From Pseudomonas gingeri (GTDB taxonomy: Bacteria > Pseudomonadota > Gammaproteobacteria > Pseudomonadales > Pseudomonadaceae): a stretch of 64,000 nt of DNA. The notes beneath the pieces were generated by a model. It saw only the letters and a program-made list of their open reading frames with translations. It did no database searches and was not told where the DNA came from. The stretch covers positions 186,001-250,000 of the forward strand of contig NZ_JACAPR010000010.1 of assembly GCF_013385635.1 (NCBI RefSeq). Direction: 5' to 3'. Below are positions 44,610 through 54,431 of this stretch, piece by piece. How positions within the stretch are numbered: position 1 is the stretch's first letter; the number at the start of each line of letters is the position of its first letter. Position numbers and translations under genes: made by a program.

Positions 44610-44819
44610 TTGAACGCAACCCAGGACATCGCTCTGGAGGCCGCGAAGGCCGCACCACCGGTCGCCGTGTCAGGCGCGATGTTGCTCGGCATGTCGCCGA
44701 ACGACTGGATCGCCGCCCTGACCGTGCTGTACCTGCTGCTGCAGATCGGATTGCTGCTCCCGCGATACTGGTCGCAGTTCCGCGACTGGGTTCGCCCGAA
44801 CAGGCCCGACGCGCAATGA
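44610..44819 (+). CDS. Holin
   Basis: 69 residues from TTG 44610, placed 8 nt after GGGAG; no ATG fits. Hydrophobic segments at about 19-30 and 33-50, the second followed by a basic C-terminus (YWSQFRDWVRPNRP). Small size, membrane helices and position directly before an endolysin and spanins identify it as the holin that times lysis. Confidence 0.8.
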   Translation: MNATQDIALEAAKAAPPVAVSGAMLLGMSPNDWIAALTVLYLLLQIGLLLPRYWSQFRDWVRPNRPDAQ

Positions 44820-45286
44820 GCCCGCTACAGCAGCGCGTCCTGGCCGCATCACTGGCCGGCGCCGTGGGCATGGCCAGTGTGCTGGTCACCAAGTTCGAAG
44901 GCCGCAGCCTGGTGGCCTATCTAGATCCTGTCGGCATCCCCACCATCTGCGAAGGCGTCACCCGTGGCGTGAAGCTGGGCCAGGCCAAGACCCCCGCGCA
45001 ATGCGACGAGCTGCTGGCGAAGGAACTGTCAATCGCCATGGCCGGCGTCGACCGAAACGTCACCAGGCCACAGCCCGAAACCCGACGTGCCGCCCTGGCA
45101 TCGTTCGTCTACAACGTCGGCGAGCCGCAGTTTGCTGCATCCACGCTGCTGCGCAAGCTGAACGCCGGCGATGTGCGCGGCGCCTGCGCTGAACTGAGCC
45201 GGTGGGTGTACGCCAAGGGCCAGAAGCTGGCCGGCCTGGTCAACCGTCGCGCTGCTGAGCGTGAACTCTGTGAGGTGGGCCTGTGA
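44816..45286 (+). CDS. Endolysin, GH24 lysozyme (SAR-type)
   Basis: 156 residues. N-terminal hydrophobic signal-anchor-release segment (about 8-25, rich in Ala/Gly), then the T4/P21 lysozyme triad Glu in KFEGRSLVAYLD, Asp, and Thr in CEGVTRGV. Degrades peptidoglycan once released from the membrane. ATGA overlap with the holin and with Rz. Confidence 0.92.
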   Translation: MSPLQQRVLAASLAGAVGMASVLVTKFEGRSLVAYLDPVGIPTICEGVTRGVKLGQAKTPAQCDELLAKELSIAMAGVDRNVTRPQPETRRAALASFVYNVGEPQFAASTLLRKLNAGDVRGACAELSRWVYAKGQKLAGLVNRRAAERELCEVGL

Positions 45287-45732
45287 TCAAGTTCCTGGCA
45301 ACCCTGAGCGTGCTGCTAGCTGTGGCGCTGCTGCTCGCATTCTGGCGCCTGACCTATACCCATGCCGCGCTCAACGTCCAAACTCGACGCGTAGCCGTGC
45401 TGGAGGAGCAAGCAGCCGCATACGCGCAGGCCATCCGTGTGCGCGATTCCATCGATGCCCAGTATCAGGAGGCAATCCGCAATGCCGAACAATCCAAGCC
45501 GCAGCTTGTTGCTGACCTCGATGCTGGCGTTAAGCGCGTGTACGTCCGCGCCGCATGTGTGCCAGCCAATCCCAAGCCCGCCGGCCGCGCTGATGCAGCC
45601 GCCCCCCAACTTGCAGCTGATGCTCGACAGGATTATGCCAACCTCGTTGCCGCCAACAAGAAAGTGACCGCCCAGGTGATCGGCCTGCAAGACTTCATCG
45701 CTCGCGCCTGCGCCCGCTCCACGCCGAAATAG
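45283..45732 (+). CDS. Rz-like inner-membrane spanin
   Basis: 149 residues with one N-terminal membrane helix (LATLSVLLAVALLLAFW) and a long periplasmic coiled coil. Disrupts the outer membrane with the nested Rz1. Its stop codon TAG lies in the second hairpin element. Confidence 0.85.
   Translation: MIKFLATLSVLLAVALLLAFWRLTYTHAALNVQTRRVAVLEEQAAAYAQAIRVRDSIDAQYQEAIRNAEQSKPQLVADLDAGVKRVYVRAACVPANPKPAGRADAAAPQLAADARQDYANLVAANKKVTAQVIGLQDFIARACARSTPK
45482..45667 (+). CDS. Rz1-like outer-membrane spanin lipoprotein (nested in Rz)
   Basis: 61 residues read in another frame entirely inside the Rz gene. Signal peptide with lipobox LSAC (Cys near 20) and a proline-rich mature part (PIPSPPAALMQPPP), exactly the Rz1 pattern. 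Confidence 0.82.
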   Translation: MPNNPSRSLLLTSMLALSACTSAPHVCQPIPSPPAALMQPPPNLQLMLDRIMPTSLPPTRK

Positions 45733-45798
45733 TCGGGAAACCGACAGCCCACCCCATTGATTCTGGCCCTCGTTGATCATCAACCAACCCGAGGCCAG
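45727..45798 (+). ncRNA. Recurrent hairpin element, copy 2
   Basis: AAATAGTCGGGAAACCGACA: stem GTCGG/CCGAC at 45732-45745 with a GAAA tetraloop. Second stem CTGGCC(C)TCG (45763-45772) with CGAGGCCAG (45790-45798); its 3' arm holds the GAGG ribosome site of the gene at 45803. Confidence 0.7.
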
Positions 45799-45802
45799 TC
45801 CA

Positions 45803-46195
45803 ATGCCAGCTCCAGACCTTACCCCGCAGATTCCGGGCGAGCCGCTTGGCTCCATCACGCCACTGGGCAACACCACAGCACCTCCCGCCGACAGCCAGCA
45901 GCCGCCAGCGCCGCCGCTGTACGTCGCCAAGCACAACGGCGGTGGCCGCTGGATCGTCGTGACCAACGACACCGAGGCCAATCGCGTGGGTGATTTCGTT
46001 GGCGACAAAGATTCGATCGTTGCCGAGGTCGAGCGCATGAACGCCGGCGGCGAGCCGTTCGCCAAGCCAGACAATCAGCCGCCAGCGACCAGTCAGGTGC
46101 CGACCACCACCACGGTCAACGCCTCAGCCATCAAGCAGGCCGTCCTGACCGACACCGGCTGGCTGTGCCCTGAACCACCGGCAGCGAAGGAGTAA
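45803..46195 (+). CDS. Hypothetical phage protein upstream of the head genes
   Basis: 130 residues. Pro/Gln-rich N-terminus, then a compact core YVAKHNGGGRWIVVTNDTEA and a Thr-rich tail. ATG 45803 is preferred over 45773 because the latter lies in the hairpin. Possibly a structural or accessory virion protein. Confidence 0.6.
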   Translation: MPAPDLTPQIPGEPLGSITPLGNTTAPPADSQQPPAPPLYVAKHNGGGRWIVVTNDTEANRVGDFVGDKDSIVAEVERMNAGGEPFAKPDNQPPATSQVPTTTTVNASAIKQAVLTDTGWLCPEPPAAKE

Positions 46196-46200
46196 GGCCC

Positions 46201-46401
46201 ATGGGATCAAAGCCAAAGGCACCGAAGGTCGTGGCGCCACCTGATCCAGCAATCGAGGCGCAGAAAGCCGCCGACGCTGCCGCCGTCAAAGCCAACGAAG
46301 AAACCGCTACCCGCAAGAAGCGTAAGGCCGAGAGCAGCTTGCTCACGTCTGGCGCCCAGGGCAGCGTCCTATCCCAAGGCAAGAGCACCCTCGGATCATG
46401 A
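46201..46401 (+). CDS. Small podovirus structural-region protein
   Basis: 66 residues, Ala/Lys rich, ending in SQGKSTLGS, which is characteristic of a short gene preceding the portal in BPP-1-like and related podoviruses. Overlaps the portal start by 4 nt. Confidence 0.7.
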   Translation: MGSKPKAPKVVAPPDPAIEAQKAADAAAVKANEETATRKKRKAESSLLTSGAQGSVLSQGKSTLGS

Positions 46402-48002
46402 ATGCCGCGCAGATCTGCAAAACGTTGAGCACCCTGAAGTCGCTGCGCTCGCCGCATGAGCAGGTCTGGCGCGACTGCTATGACCACAGCTACCCGATCC
46501 GTGGCAGCGGCTTCTGCACCGAACAGATCACCGCCATCGAGGCGCAGATGCGCAAAGCCAGGATGATCGACGGCACCACAACGGACGCGGTGCGGATCCT
46601 GTCCTCCGGGATCATGTCGGGACTCACGCCTGCGAACTCCCTGTGGTTCGGCATGGACGTGGGCCAGGAAACCGAGGATGAGCGCCGGTGGCTCGACGAC
46701 TCGGCGGACATTGTCTGGCAGAACATCCACGCATCGAACTTCGACGCGGCTGCCTTTGAGGGGCTGATCGACGTTGTGTGCGCTGGGTGGTTCGCGCTGT
46801 ACATCGACCAGGATGCGGAGCGGGGCGGGTTCACCTTCGACCTATGGCCCATTGCGAGCGTGTACGCGTCCGCATCCAAGGCCGGTGGCAAGATCGATAC
46901 CGTGTATCGCGAGTACAAGCTGACGGCCGAGCAGGCGGTCAACGAGTTCGGTGAAGAGAACCTGAGCGAGAACACGCGCAAGCTGGCGAAGGACAAGCCG
47001 CAGGAAATGGTCAGATTCATCCACGCCATTTATCCGCGCAGCACCTACATGGTGGGCGCCCGCCTGGCCAAGAACATGCCGGTTGCCAGTTGCAAGGTCG
47101 AGGTCGAAGCCAAGCTGCTGGTAAGCGAGTCCGGTTATCACGAAATGCCCGTCGTCGTTCCGCGCTGGATGATGATTCCAGACAGTGTGTACGCGGTTGG
47201 CCCGGTGTTCGACGCCTTGCCGGACTCCCGCACCCTGAATGATCTGTGCCGCATGGACCTCGCGGCCGGTGACCTGGCCATCGCCGGCATGTGGATTGCC
47301 GAGGACGATGGCGTGTTGAACCCGCGCACAGTCAAGGTCGGGCCGCGCAAGATCATCGTTGCCAACAGCGTCGACAGCATGAAGCCCCTGCAAAGCGGCT
47401 CGAACTTCCAGTACGCCGAGACGAAGATCCAGCGCCTGCAGGCCTCCATCCGCAAGATCCTGATGGCCGACCAGCTCCAGGCCCAGGACGGCCCGGCCAT
47501 GACCGCCACCGAAGTGCATGTCCGGGTCAACCTGATCCGCCAGTTGCTGGGTCCGGTCTACGGCCGGCTCCAGACCGAGTACCTGCAACCGCTGATCGAG
47601 CGGTGTTTCGGCATTGCGTACCGCGCCGGGATCCTGGGCCAGGCGCCGGAGTCTCTGGCCGGGCGCAACTTCACCGTTCGCTATCTGTCGCCCCTAGCGC
47701 GCTCGCAGAAGCTGGAAGAGGTCACCGCCATCGATACGTTCGTTGCCGGCGCCCTGGGCGTCGTTGCGGCAACTCAGGACCCGTCGATACTCGACAACAT
47801 CGACATGGACGAGGCCCAGCGCTTCAAGGGCGAGGCGCTCGGCGTTCCGTCCACCATCATCCGCAGCAAAGCCGACAGGGACAAAATCCGGGATGACCGG
47901 GCCCAGGCCCAGCAGGCAGCCCAGCAGCAACAGCAACAGCAGGTGCTGGAGCAGCAGGCGAATGAAGCCGCGGTCAAGCAGCAGGCGGGGGCGGCAGCAT
48001 GA
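46398..48002 (+). CDS. Portal (head-to-tail connecting) protein
   Basis: 534 residues of the T7-like/BPP-1-like head-tail connector family (ICKTLSTLKSLRSPHEQVWR start; SGIMSGLTPANSLWF; DGPAMTATEV near 370). Twelve copies form the ring through which DNA enters the capsid. The C-terminus is a Gln/Ala-rich tail with a CAG-rich DNA run. Confidence 0.9.
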   Translation: MNAAQICKTLSTLKSLRSPHEQVWRDCYDHSYPIRGSGFCTEQITAIEAQMRKARMIDGTTTDAVRILSSGIMSGLTPANSLWFGMDVGQETEDERRWLDDSADIVWQNIHASNFDAAAFEGLIDVVCAGWFALYIDQDAERGGFTFDLWPIASVYASASKAGGKIDTVYREYKLTAEQAVNEFGEENLSENTRKLAKDKPQEMVRFIHAIYPRSTYMVGARLAKNMPVASCKVEVEAKLLVSESGYHEMPVVVPRWMMIPDSVYAVGPVFDALPDSRTLNDLCRMDLAAGDLAIAGMWIAEDDGVLNPRTVKVGPRKIIVANSVDSMKPLQSGSNFQYAETKIQRLQASIRKILMADQLQAQDGPAMTATEVHVRVNLIRQLLGPVYGRLQTEYLQPLIERCFGIAYRAGILGQAPESLAGRNFTVRYLSPLARSQKLEEVTAIDTFVAGALGVVAATQDPSILDNIDMDEAQRFKGEALGVPSTIIRSKADRDKIRDDRAQAQQAAQQQQQQQVLEQQANEAAVKQQAGAAA

Positions 48003-48247
48003 CCCAATACACCCCCGAACAAATGGACGAGATGTTCAAGCGCGTATTCGAGCAGCATGCCGAAGGAGTGATTGTGCTTGATCACCTGATTCAGCGCTTC
48101 AGCAAGAACGCTGTAACCGTGGGCGGCATCGATGCTGTCCTGCGCACCTACCTACAGGCCGGGCACCGCGAGGTCCTGGACCACATCCTGCTCCGCATCA
48201 ACCGCGCCAATGGCGTGCAAGAACCTACCGAAGAGGAACAGCAATGA
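47999..48247 (+). CDS. Bbp19-like phage protein
   Basis: 82 residues, coupled to portal and scaffold genes by 4-nt overlaps. FKRVFEQHAEGVIVLDHLIQ and REVLDHILLRIN match the short family found at this position in Bordetella phage BPP-1 and relatives. Function unknown. Confidence 0.72.
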   Translation: MTQYTPEQMDEMFKRVFEQHAEGVIVLDHLIQRFSKNAVTVGGIDAVLRTYLQAGHREVLDHILLRINRANGVQEPTEEEQQ

Positions 48248-49083
48248 ACTGGTTTATCCACAAGATGCTCGGTCACTACCCAATGGCAGATGCCGAGCCG
48301 ACTCCAGCCGGCGGCGGGGCAGCCCTGCCGGCTGAGCCGGCAGCAGACTCCGTACTTGGCGGTGGCGCACCGAATGACTACATCCCCGAGAAGTACAGGG
48401 TCAACAAGGATGACGGATCGCTCGACCTTGAGCAGTCCAGTCGTAAGCTGGCCGAGTCTTACAAGCACCTGGAAACCCGTATGGGTTCCGGCGATGCGCC
48501 GCCCAAGACGCCCGAGGAGTACGCCGTCAAGCTGGAAGGCGTCGAGGGCTTCGACTGGGAAGAGTTCAAGGCCGACCCTGACACGCAGTCGTTTTTGAAG
48601 GGCGCTCACTCCAAAGGCCTGACCAACGACCAGGTGCAATACGTCATCGGTGAGTACATGAAGGCCGCGCCAAACCTGATTGGTGGTGCTGCCGTGCTTG
48701 ACCGCGACGAATGCATTGCAACCCTCAAAGAAGCATGGGGCGGTGAGCAGGCTATGGCCGGCAATATTCGAGCGTCCTATCTGGCGGCCGAGGCTTTCGC
48801 CAGTGAGCCAGGCAAACCGGGGAACCTGGAAGTTCTCATGAATAAATACGGGAAGGATCCCGATTTCATTGCGTTTGCCGCCAACATCGGCAAGGAGCTG
48901 AAAGAGGACACCGCCATCAACAGCGGCGGCCCGGTCAGTGAGGCCGACTTTGCCGTCAAGACCGCAGAGCTTCGCCAGCAGTTGCAGGACCTGCCGGCCC
49001 ACGATCCGAAACGCCCCGGTGTGCAGGCGCAACTCGATGCTATGTACAACAAGAAGTACGGCAAGCCTTCCTCTCGCTTCTGA
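48244..49083 (+). CDS. Scaffolding-like protein
   Basis: 279 residues, acidic and helical, directly before the major capsid gene. DYIPEKYRVNKDDGSLDLEQ and the C-terminal region (about 225-279, rich in helix and ending in KKYGKPSSRF) are typical of podovirus scaffolds that template the procapsid. An internal ATG at 48283 is an alternative start. Confidence 0.8.
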   Translation: MNWFIHKMLGHYPMADAEPTPAGGGAALPAEPAADSVLGGGAPNDYIPEKYRVNKDDGSLDLEQSSRKLAESYKHLETRMGSGDAPPKTPEEYAVKLEGVEGFDWEEFKADPDTQSFLKGAHSKGLTNDQVQYVIGEYMKAAPNLIGGAAVLDRDECIATLKEAWGGEQAMAGNIRASYLAAEAFASEPGKPGNLEVLMNKYGKDPDFIAFAANIGKELKEDTAINSGGPVSEADFAVKTAELRQQLQDLPAHDPKRPGVQAQLDAMYNKKYGKPSSRF

Positions 49084-49093
49084 CCACCTCCGC

Positions 49094-49165
49094 AAATAGT
49101 CGGGAAACCGACACCTCCAGCGCACCAACATCGCAGGCATCCCAGCAATGGGCCGGCCTGCGATG
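49094..49165 (+). ncRNA. Recurrent hairpin element, copy 3
   Basis: AAATAGTCGGGAAACCGACA with stem 49099-49112. Followed by CATCGCAGGC (49129-49138) and GCCTGCGATG (49156-49165), a perfect 10-bp stem whose apical part CCCA-GCAA-TGGG closes with another GNRA loop. Lies 117 nt before the capsid start. Confidence 0.72.
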
Positions 49166-49281
49166 GCACGCAGATACCCGGAAAGCCCCGAGGCGCAGCA
49201 GAGCCGATGCACGCCAGGAACCCCGGCCCGCGAATGCGGATACCCGGCAGGCAACCCATTTATCGCATTGGAGTGCATCGT

Positions 49282-50151
49282 ATGTCCCAGCAAATCACCG
49301 AAGCCTTTGTCCAGCAGTTCGCGGACAACTTCAAGCACGTAGCGCAACAGAAAATGTCGCGTCTCGAATCGACGGTGACCATCGAGCCGAACATTGTCGG
49401 CATGTCCAAGTCGGTTAACCGCCTCGGCCAGCGCGTTGCCCAGCGCCGCACCCAGCGTCACGCAGACACGCCGATCAACGATCAACCACACAGCACCCGG
49501 TTCGTGGACCTCTACGACTGGGAAGACGGCGATATGGTCGATGATCAGGACAAGATCCGCATGTTGGTCGATCCGACCTCTGACTACGTCAACGCCATGG
49601 TCAGCGGCATGAACCGCGCCAAGGATGACGTAATCATTTCGGCGCTCGGCGGTCCGGCTCGCACCACCCAGGCCGGCGGCAATATCCTGCTCCCGGCGTC
49701 GCAGAAAATCGCCGTAGGCGGCACCGGCTTGACCAAGACCAAGATCATCCAGGCCAAGAAAATCTTTCGCCTGAACGAGGCGGACGAGGAAGCCGGCGAA
49801 GAGCTGTACATGATCTACCACGCCAACGCCTTGACCGACATCCTGGCCGACACCCAGTTGACCAGCGCGGATTTCATGACCGTGAAAATGCTGCAGGAAG
49901 GCACGCTGAAAGGCACCTGGATGGGCTTCCGCTGGATCCCTTCGGAGCGTCTGCCGAAGATCTCCACCACCCGCTACTGCTACGCATACGCCAAGTCTGG
50001 CGTGGTGCTCGGCAAGGGGCAGGACATCACCACCAAGGTTGCTGAGGACCCTGGCAAGGGTTTCAACGTCCGGGTCTACGCCAAGCAGAGCCTCGGCTCT
50101 GTCCGCGTAGAAGAAGAGAAGGTCGTCGAGATCGCCGCGAACGACCCGTAA
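49282..50151 (+). CDS. Major capsid protein
   Basis: 289 residues from ATG 49282 (GGAG precedes it; the frame opens upstream). Located after the scaffold gene and of usual size for a podovirus coat protein of the BPP-1 type (QITEAFVQQFADNFKHVAQQ; FVDLYDWEDGDMVD). Expected HK97-like fold. Confidence 0.85.
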   Translation: MSQQITEAFVQQFADNFKHVAQQKMSRLESTVTIEPNIVGMSKSVNRLGQRVAQRRTQRHADTPINDQPHSTRFVDLYDWEDGDMVDDQDKIRMLVDPTSDYVNAMVSGMNRAKDDVIISALGGPARTTQAGGNILLPASQKIAVGGTGLTKTKIIQAKKIFRLNEADEEAGEELYMIYHANALTDILADTQLTSADFMTVKMLQEGTLKGTWMGFRWIPSERLPKISTTRYCYAYAKSGVVLGKGQDITTKVAEDPGKGFNVRVYAKQSLGSVRVEEEKVVEIAANDP

Positions 50152-50196
50152 GGGTCTTCGCTGTTCTCCCCCCAAACCCCATTCAGGAGTAACACC

Positions 50197-50661
50197 ATGG
50201 CAAACGGCAACGGTTCTCTGGCAGCGGCTCGGGTTGCATACCCGCAGACCCTGACCAAACCCAACCTCCAGGGCGGCGACGTCCAGGTTTTCATCAGCAC
50301 TTACACCGTTCCGGCTACAGGCGGCCCAGGCATCGGCGAGTACATTTCGTGGGGCTTCCTGCCCTTCGGCTCTCGCTTGCTGCCCACCACCAAGCTGTAT
50401 TTCGCAGCCGGCGCAGCTTCTTCCACCATCACCCTGGGCGATCCAGTGTCCACCGCTCGCTATCTTGCGGCCACAGCAGTGACCACCGCCGGCAGCGCTA
50501 CCGCTGAGGCTGTGTTCGCGAACGGCGGTCTGTTCGACGTGCTGATTACCAAGCCGAACGACGCCACCGATACCAGCGAGTTGCGCTCCGTGGTGGCTGG
50601 TGCCGCTCTCCAGGCGGGCCAGGTGATCACCCTGGTGGCGCAGTACGCCGGCCAGAACTGA
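50197..50661 (+). CDS. Probable head decoration / minor capsid protein
   Basis: 154 residues, Ala/Thr-rich and beta-prone, immediately after the capsid gene and followed by a terminator. Good ribosome site (AGGAGTAACACC). Identity inferred from position. Confidence 0.65.
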   Translation: MANGNGSLAAARVAYPQTLTKPNLQGGDVQVFISTYTVPATGGPGIGEYISWGFLPFGSRLLPTTKLYFAAGAASSTITLGDPVSTARYLAATAVTTAGSATAEAVFANGGLFDVLITKPNDATDTSELRSVVAGAALQAGQVITLVAQYAGQN

Positions 50662-50692
50662 TCAGGGCTGCCAGGGATGGCGCTTCACCTTT

Positions 50693-50719
50693 ACCGGGGC
50701 CGAGTGCCCCGGTCTTTTT
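50693..50719 (+). terminator. Rho-independent terminator after the capsid genes
   Basis: ACCGGGGC-CGAGT-GCCCCGGT followed by CTTTTTA. Probably partial, giving high capsid and lower tail expression. Confidence 0.88.
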
Positions 50720-50735
50720 ATCTGGAGGTTTTCAG

Positions 50736-51317
50736 ATGAGCATGGCAACCGGAGTATCGATCTGCTCCAACGCGCTGTTGATGCTGGGCGCGCAGACCAT
50801 CAACGACTTCAACGAGCCCGTGGACCGCGCAAAGCTGGCCGCCAACCTGTACCCGACCATCCGCGACGGACTGCTGCGTGAGCATCCGTGGAACAGCGCA
50901 ATCAAGCGCGTGCTGCTGGCTCCTGATGCAACCCCTCCAGCCTTTGGCTACAGCAACCAGTTCCAATTGCCTGCCGACTTCCTGCGCGTGCTCGAGGTAG
51001 GCCAGGCCAACCACCAGATCGACTACTTGATCGAGGGGCGCAGCATCCTGGCTGACGCTACGTCCATTGAGCTGCGCTATGTCTACCTGAACGAAACCGA
51101 AAACACCTGGGACGCCAAGCTGGTGGAGCTGCTGACCCTGGCAATGGCCTCGGCAATGGCTTACCCGATCACTCAGTCGGCAGCGCTCCAGGCCAACATG
51201 GAACAGAAGCTTGCCATGGCCAAGAAGGTGGCCCGCGCAATCGACGGGCAAGAGGATCCGCCGCAGACCCTGGGTGATGAGCGGTTGTTTGCGGCCCGCT
51301 TTGGAGCGTTCGGATAA
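50736..51317 (+). CDS. Tail tubular protein A-like (gp11-type)
   Basis: 193 residues. SICSNALLMLGAQTINDF at the start and LREHPWNSAIKRVLL are family features of podovirus tail adaptor proteins that attach to the portal. Ends in TAATG overlap with the next gene. Confidence 0.82.
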   Translation: MSMATGVSICSNALLMLGAQTINDFNEPVDRAKLAANLYPTIRDGLLREHPWNSAIKRVLLAPDATPPAFGYSNQFQLPADFLRVLEVGQANHQIDYLIEGRSILADATSIELRYVYLNETENTWDAKLVELLTLAMASAMAYPITQSAALQANMEQKLAMAKKVARAIDGQEDPPQTLGDERLFAARFGAFG

Positions 51318-53467
51318 TGCCTCGCCTGACGATCGATCAAACAAACTTCACTGCCGGCGAGCTCTCGCCGCGCATGCTCGGGCGCGTCGACATCGCGCGT
51401 TATCAGAACGGCGCCGAGATCATCGAAAACGCTTGGCCTGTGGTTCATGGCGGCTGCGTGCGCCGCGATGGCGCGCTGTTCACCGCCGTGACGAAGTTCC
51501 CGGCCAAGCGCTCCCGCCTGATCGCCTACGTGTTCAACGAGTCCCAGGCCTACATGTGCGAGTTCGGCGACCTGTACGTGCGTATCTACCTGTCGGACGG
51601 TACGTACAGCGGTGTCGAGCTGGTGAGCCCATACACCGAGTCCATGCTGTTCGCCATGGAGTATGTGCAGGGTGCAGACACCATGTTCTTGTTCCATAGC
51701 CAGGTGCCCATTTACCGCCTGCGCAGGTCCACCAACACCGACTGGACCCTGGCCCCGGCACCATTCGTGACGCGGCCATTCGACGAGAAGGGGATCAGCT
51801 TCACCACCACGCTGACACTGAGTGCGTCAACCGTGGGCACCGGCCGCACAGCGACATCCGCTGTTGCGGCTTTTCAGCCTGCAGACGTTGGTCGGGAGAT
51901 ATGGGCCGGCGGCGGTGTGGCAAAGATCACCGCCTACACCAGTGCAACGGTCGTGACTGTCGAGATCGTCAATGCCTTCTCAGCCACCGTGCTGACCGCC
52001 TGGGCCCTCAAGGGATCGCCGCAGACCACGAATACGCCGTCGGCAAAGGATCCAGTGGGCGCCGTCATCACTCTCTCGCTGGGCGCCGCCGGCTGGCGTA
52101 CAGACGATGTCGGCAAGTTCGTGAAGATCAACCGCGGACTCGTAGAGATCACTGCCTACAGCAGCACGACGGTGGTCAGTGCGATTATCCGGTCGGCGCT
52201 GGATGCGACAGTAGCGGCGCCGGCCAATGCATGGTCGCTTGAGGCTTCTGTCTGGAACGATATCGACGGTTACCCCAGGGCCGGCACTCTCTACCAGCAG
52301 CGCTTGGCGGTTGCCGGGTCACCGAACTACCCGCAAACGATCTGGCAGTCGCGGACCGGTGAGTACCTGAACTTCGAGCTGGGCACGAAAGACGACGACG
52401 CCCTGTCGTACAACGTGACCAGCGATCAGATCAACCCGATCCTGCACATGGCACAGATCAATGCCCTGATCCCGCTGACCTACGGTGGAGAGTTCACGGT
52501 TACCGGCGGCGTTGAGAAGCCGATCACGCCGACCAACATCCAGACTAAGAACCCGTCCTCCTACGGCTGCAACAACGTGCGCCCTGTGCGCATCGGGAAT
52601 GAGCTCTATTTCATGCAGAAGTCCGGCCGCAAGCTGCGCGCCATGGCCTACAAGTACGATTCTGACAGCTACGGCTCGCCCGACATGTCCGTTCTGTCTG
52701 AGCACGCCACAACCAGCGGCATCGTGGACATGACCTATCAGCAGGAGCCGGAGTCGATTCTGTTCATGGTCCGCAACGATGGCGTGCTGGCCACGATGAC
52801 TGTTGATCGGGACCAGGATGTCATCGGCTGGGCCAGGCAGGTCACAGACGGCAAGTATGAGTCTGTTGCCTCGATCCCCATCGCGACCGGTGAGCAGGTG
52901 TGGACCATCGTCAATCGCACGATCAACGGCGTCCAGACCCGCTATGTCGAGCGCTTCACGTCCGGCGTACGCGTTGATTGCGGCGTTATCGCCACCAGCG
53001 GCCCAGGCATTGCAACCTGGCCGGGCCTCGGCCACCTGGAAGGCAAGACGGTGGACATCGTTGCCGACGGCGTCGTGATGCAACAGCAGGTTGTCACCGG
53101 CGGGCAGATCACAATCCCGCGCAACGCCTTCACCGTCCAGATCGGCCTGCCGTTCAAGACCATGATCAAGACCCTGACGCCAGAGGTGCAAGGCGCCACC
53201 GGCAGCGCCCAGGGCAATAGCATACGGGTCGCCGAGATCACGCTGCGCTTTCTCGAGACAACCGGCTGCAATGTCAACGGCCAGCCCATTGCCTTTCGCA
53301 GCCTGGGGTCGCAGGCCCTGGATAAGCCGCCGGAGTTGTTCACCGGCGATCATCGGCTTGAAACCCTGGGCTGGGATCGCGGTAGCGCCTCCCTGGTGAT
53401 CGAGCAAAACCAGCCGCTTCCGTTCCACCTGCTCTGTGTCATCAAAAAATGTTCAATCAACGACTAG
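51317..53467 (+). CDS. Tail tubular protein B-like (nozzle) protein
   Basis: 716 residues. Begins [20 protein letters not shown], a common start of podovirus nozzle/stabilisation proteins. Rich in beta structure with a bulky central region; it forms the distal tail tube with the preceding adaptor. Confidence 0.85.
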   Translation: MPRLTIDQTNFTAGELSPRMLGRVDIARYQNGAEIIENAWPVVHGGCVRRDGALFTAVTKFPAKRSRLIAYVFNESQAYMCEFGDLYVRIYLSDGTYSGVELVSPYTESMLFAMEYVQGADTMFLFHSQVPIYRLRRSTNTDWTLAPAPFVTRPFDEKGISFTTTLTLSASTVGTGRTATSAVAAFQPADVGREIWAGGGVAKITAYTSATVVTVEIVNAFSATVLTAWALKGSPQTTNTPSAKDPVGAVITLSLGAAGWRTDDVGKFVKINRGLVEITAYSSTTVVSAIIRSALDATVAAPANAWSLEASVWNDIDGYPRAGTLYQQRLAVAGSPNYPQTIWQSRTGEYLNFELGTKDDDALSYNVTSDQINPILHMAQINALIPLTYGGEFTVTGGVEKPITPTNIQTKNPSSYGCNNVRPVRIGNELYFMQKSGRKLRAMAYKYDSDSYGSPDMSVLSEHATTSGIVDMTYQQEPESILFMVRNDGVLATMTVDRDQDVIGWARQVTDGKYESVASIPIATGEQVWTIVNRTINGVQTRYVERFTSGVRVDCGVIATSGPGIATWPGLGHLEGKTVDIVADGVVMQQQVVTGGQITIPRNAFTVQIGLPFKTMIKTLTPEVQGATGSAQGNSIRVAEITLRFLETTGCNVNGQPIAFRSLGSQALDKPPELFTGDHRLETLGWDRGSASLVIEQNQPLPFHLLCVIKKCSIND

Positions 53468-53478
53468 GAGTATCAGCC

Positions 53479-53985
53479 ATGCCAAAAGCAGAAGAATCAA
53501 TCAGCGTCAGATTCTGGCGCAAGGTTGAGCGTCGTCAGCCAGATCAGTGCTGGCCGTGGGTGGGCGGCTTTGCGAACACCGGCTACGGGCAGATGAGTAA
53601 GCGCCGGCAGGACGGTAGCTGGACCATGGTCAACTCGCACCGCCTGTCCTGGCTAGAGCATTACGGCGATATCCCTAACGGGCTGTCGGTGCTGCACAAG
53701 TGCGACAACCGCAAGTGCTGCAATCCCAGCCACCTATTCCTTGGCACTCAGGCCGATAACGTGGCCGACATGGTGGACAAGGAGCGCCACGCTTTTGGCG
53801 AAGGCGCCGGCTGTGCCGCCAAGCTGACTCAGCAGCAGGCAAATGAAATCAAGGAGGCCTTAGCGCCATATGCCGGCATTCGGGTTAGGCGCGGTGTTTT
53901 GCGTGACCTTGCCTTGCAATACGGCGTATCGAAGGCTGCCGTATGCCTGATCGGCAAGGGCCGCAACTGGAGGGCGGCAGCATGA
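53479..53985 (+). CDS. HNH homing-type endonuclease
   Basis: 168 residues. HNH core: [29 protein letters not shown] (His-Asn-His) and ADNVADM. A C-terminal HTH-like region ([18 protein letters not shown]) probably aids target recognition. It is a free-standing gene between the nozzle and acetyltransferase genes. Such selfish genes cut related phages lacking them. Confidence 0.9.
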   Translation: MPKAEESISVRFWRKVERRQPDQCWPWVGGFANTGYGQMSKRRQDGSWTMVNSHRLSWLEHYGDIPNGLSVLHKCDNRKCCNPSHLFLGTQADNVADMVDKERHAFGEGAGCAAKLTQQQANEIKEALAPYAGIRVRRGVLRDLALQYGVSKAAVCLIGKGRNWRAAA

Positions 53986-54431
53986 TTCGCGCCGCCAAAC
54001 ACTCCGACGTTCCCCGACTCATTGAGCTGGGGACAATGCTTCATGAGATCAGCAGCTATTCGACCATGCCGTTCTCCCCGGAGAAGTCGGCGGCGTTCCT
54101 GCATGAACTGATCAACGGCCAGAACGGCGTGGTCTTCGCCGCTGAGATTGACGGGGTGGTGGTCGGCGGCATGGCCGGCGGGATCGTCGATCAGTGGTTC
54201 TGCGACGAGCTGATCGCCTACGACTACTCGATCTTCATCGACCCGAGCCGGCGCAGCGGCATCACGGCCATTCGCCTGGTCAAGGCTTTCGAGGAGTGGG
54301 CCCGCATCAAGGGCGCCAGGCATGTGCAGATGGGCATCGGCACCAAGCTCAACGTTGAAGGCACATCGAAGTTGTATCAATCCCTGGGGTTCGAACTGTT
54401 CGCCCCCCTGTTTCAGAAGGAGATCAAATAA
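53982..54431 (+). CDS. GNAT-family acetyltransferase
   Basis: 149 residues with the acetyl-CoA fold: [19 protein letters not shown], then [20 protein letters not shown] (RRxG-like loop) and a conserved [10 protein letters not shown] end. Found at the same location in several podoviruses; substrate unknown. Coupled to the endonuclease by ATGA. Confidence 0.85.
   Translation: MIRAAKHSDVPRLIELGTMLHEISSYSTMPFSPEKSAAFLHELINGQNGVVFAAEIDGVVVGGMAGGIVDQWFCDELIAYDYSIFIDPSRRSGITAIRLVKAFEEWARIKGARHVQMGIGTKLNVEGTSKLYQSLGFELFAPLFQKEIK

Noticed and set aside
48148..50175. 675-codon open frame on the minus strand
   Set aside because: Opposite to scaffold and capsid genes, with no ribosome site or recognisable domain.
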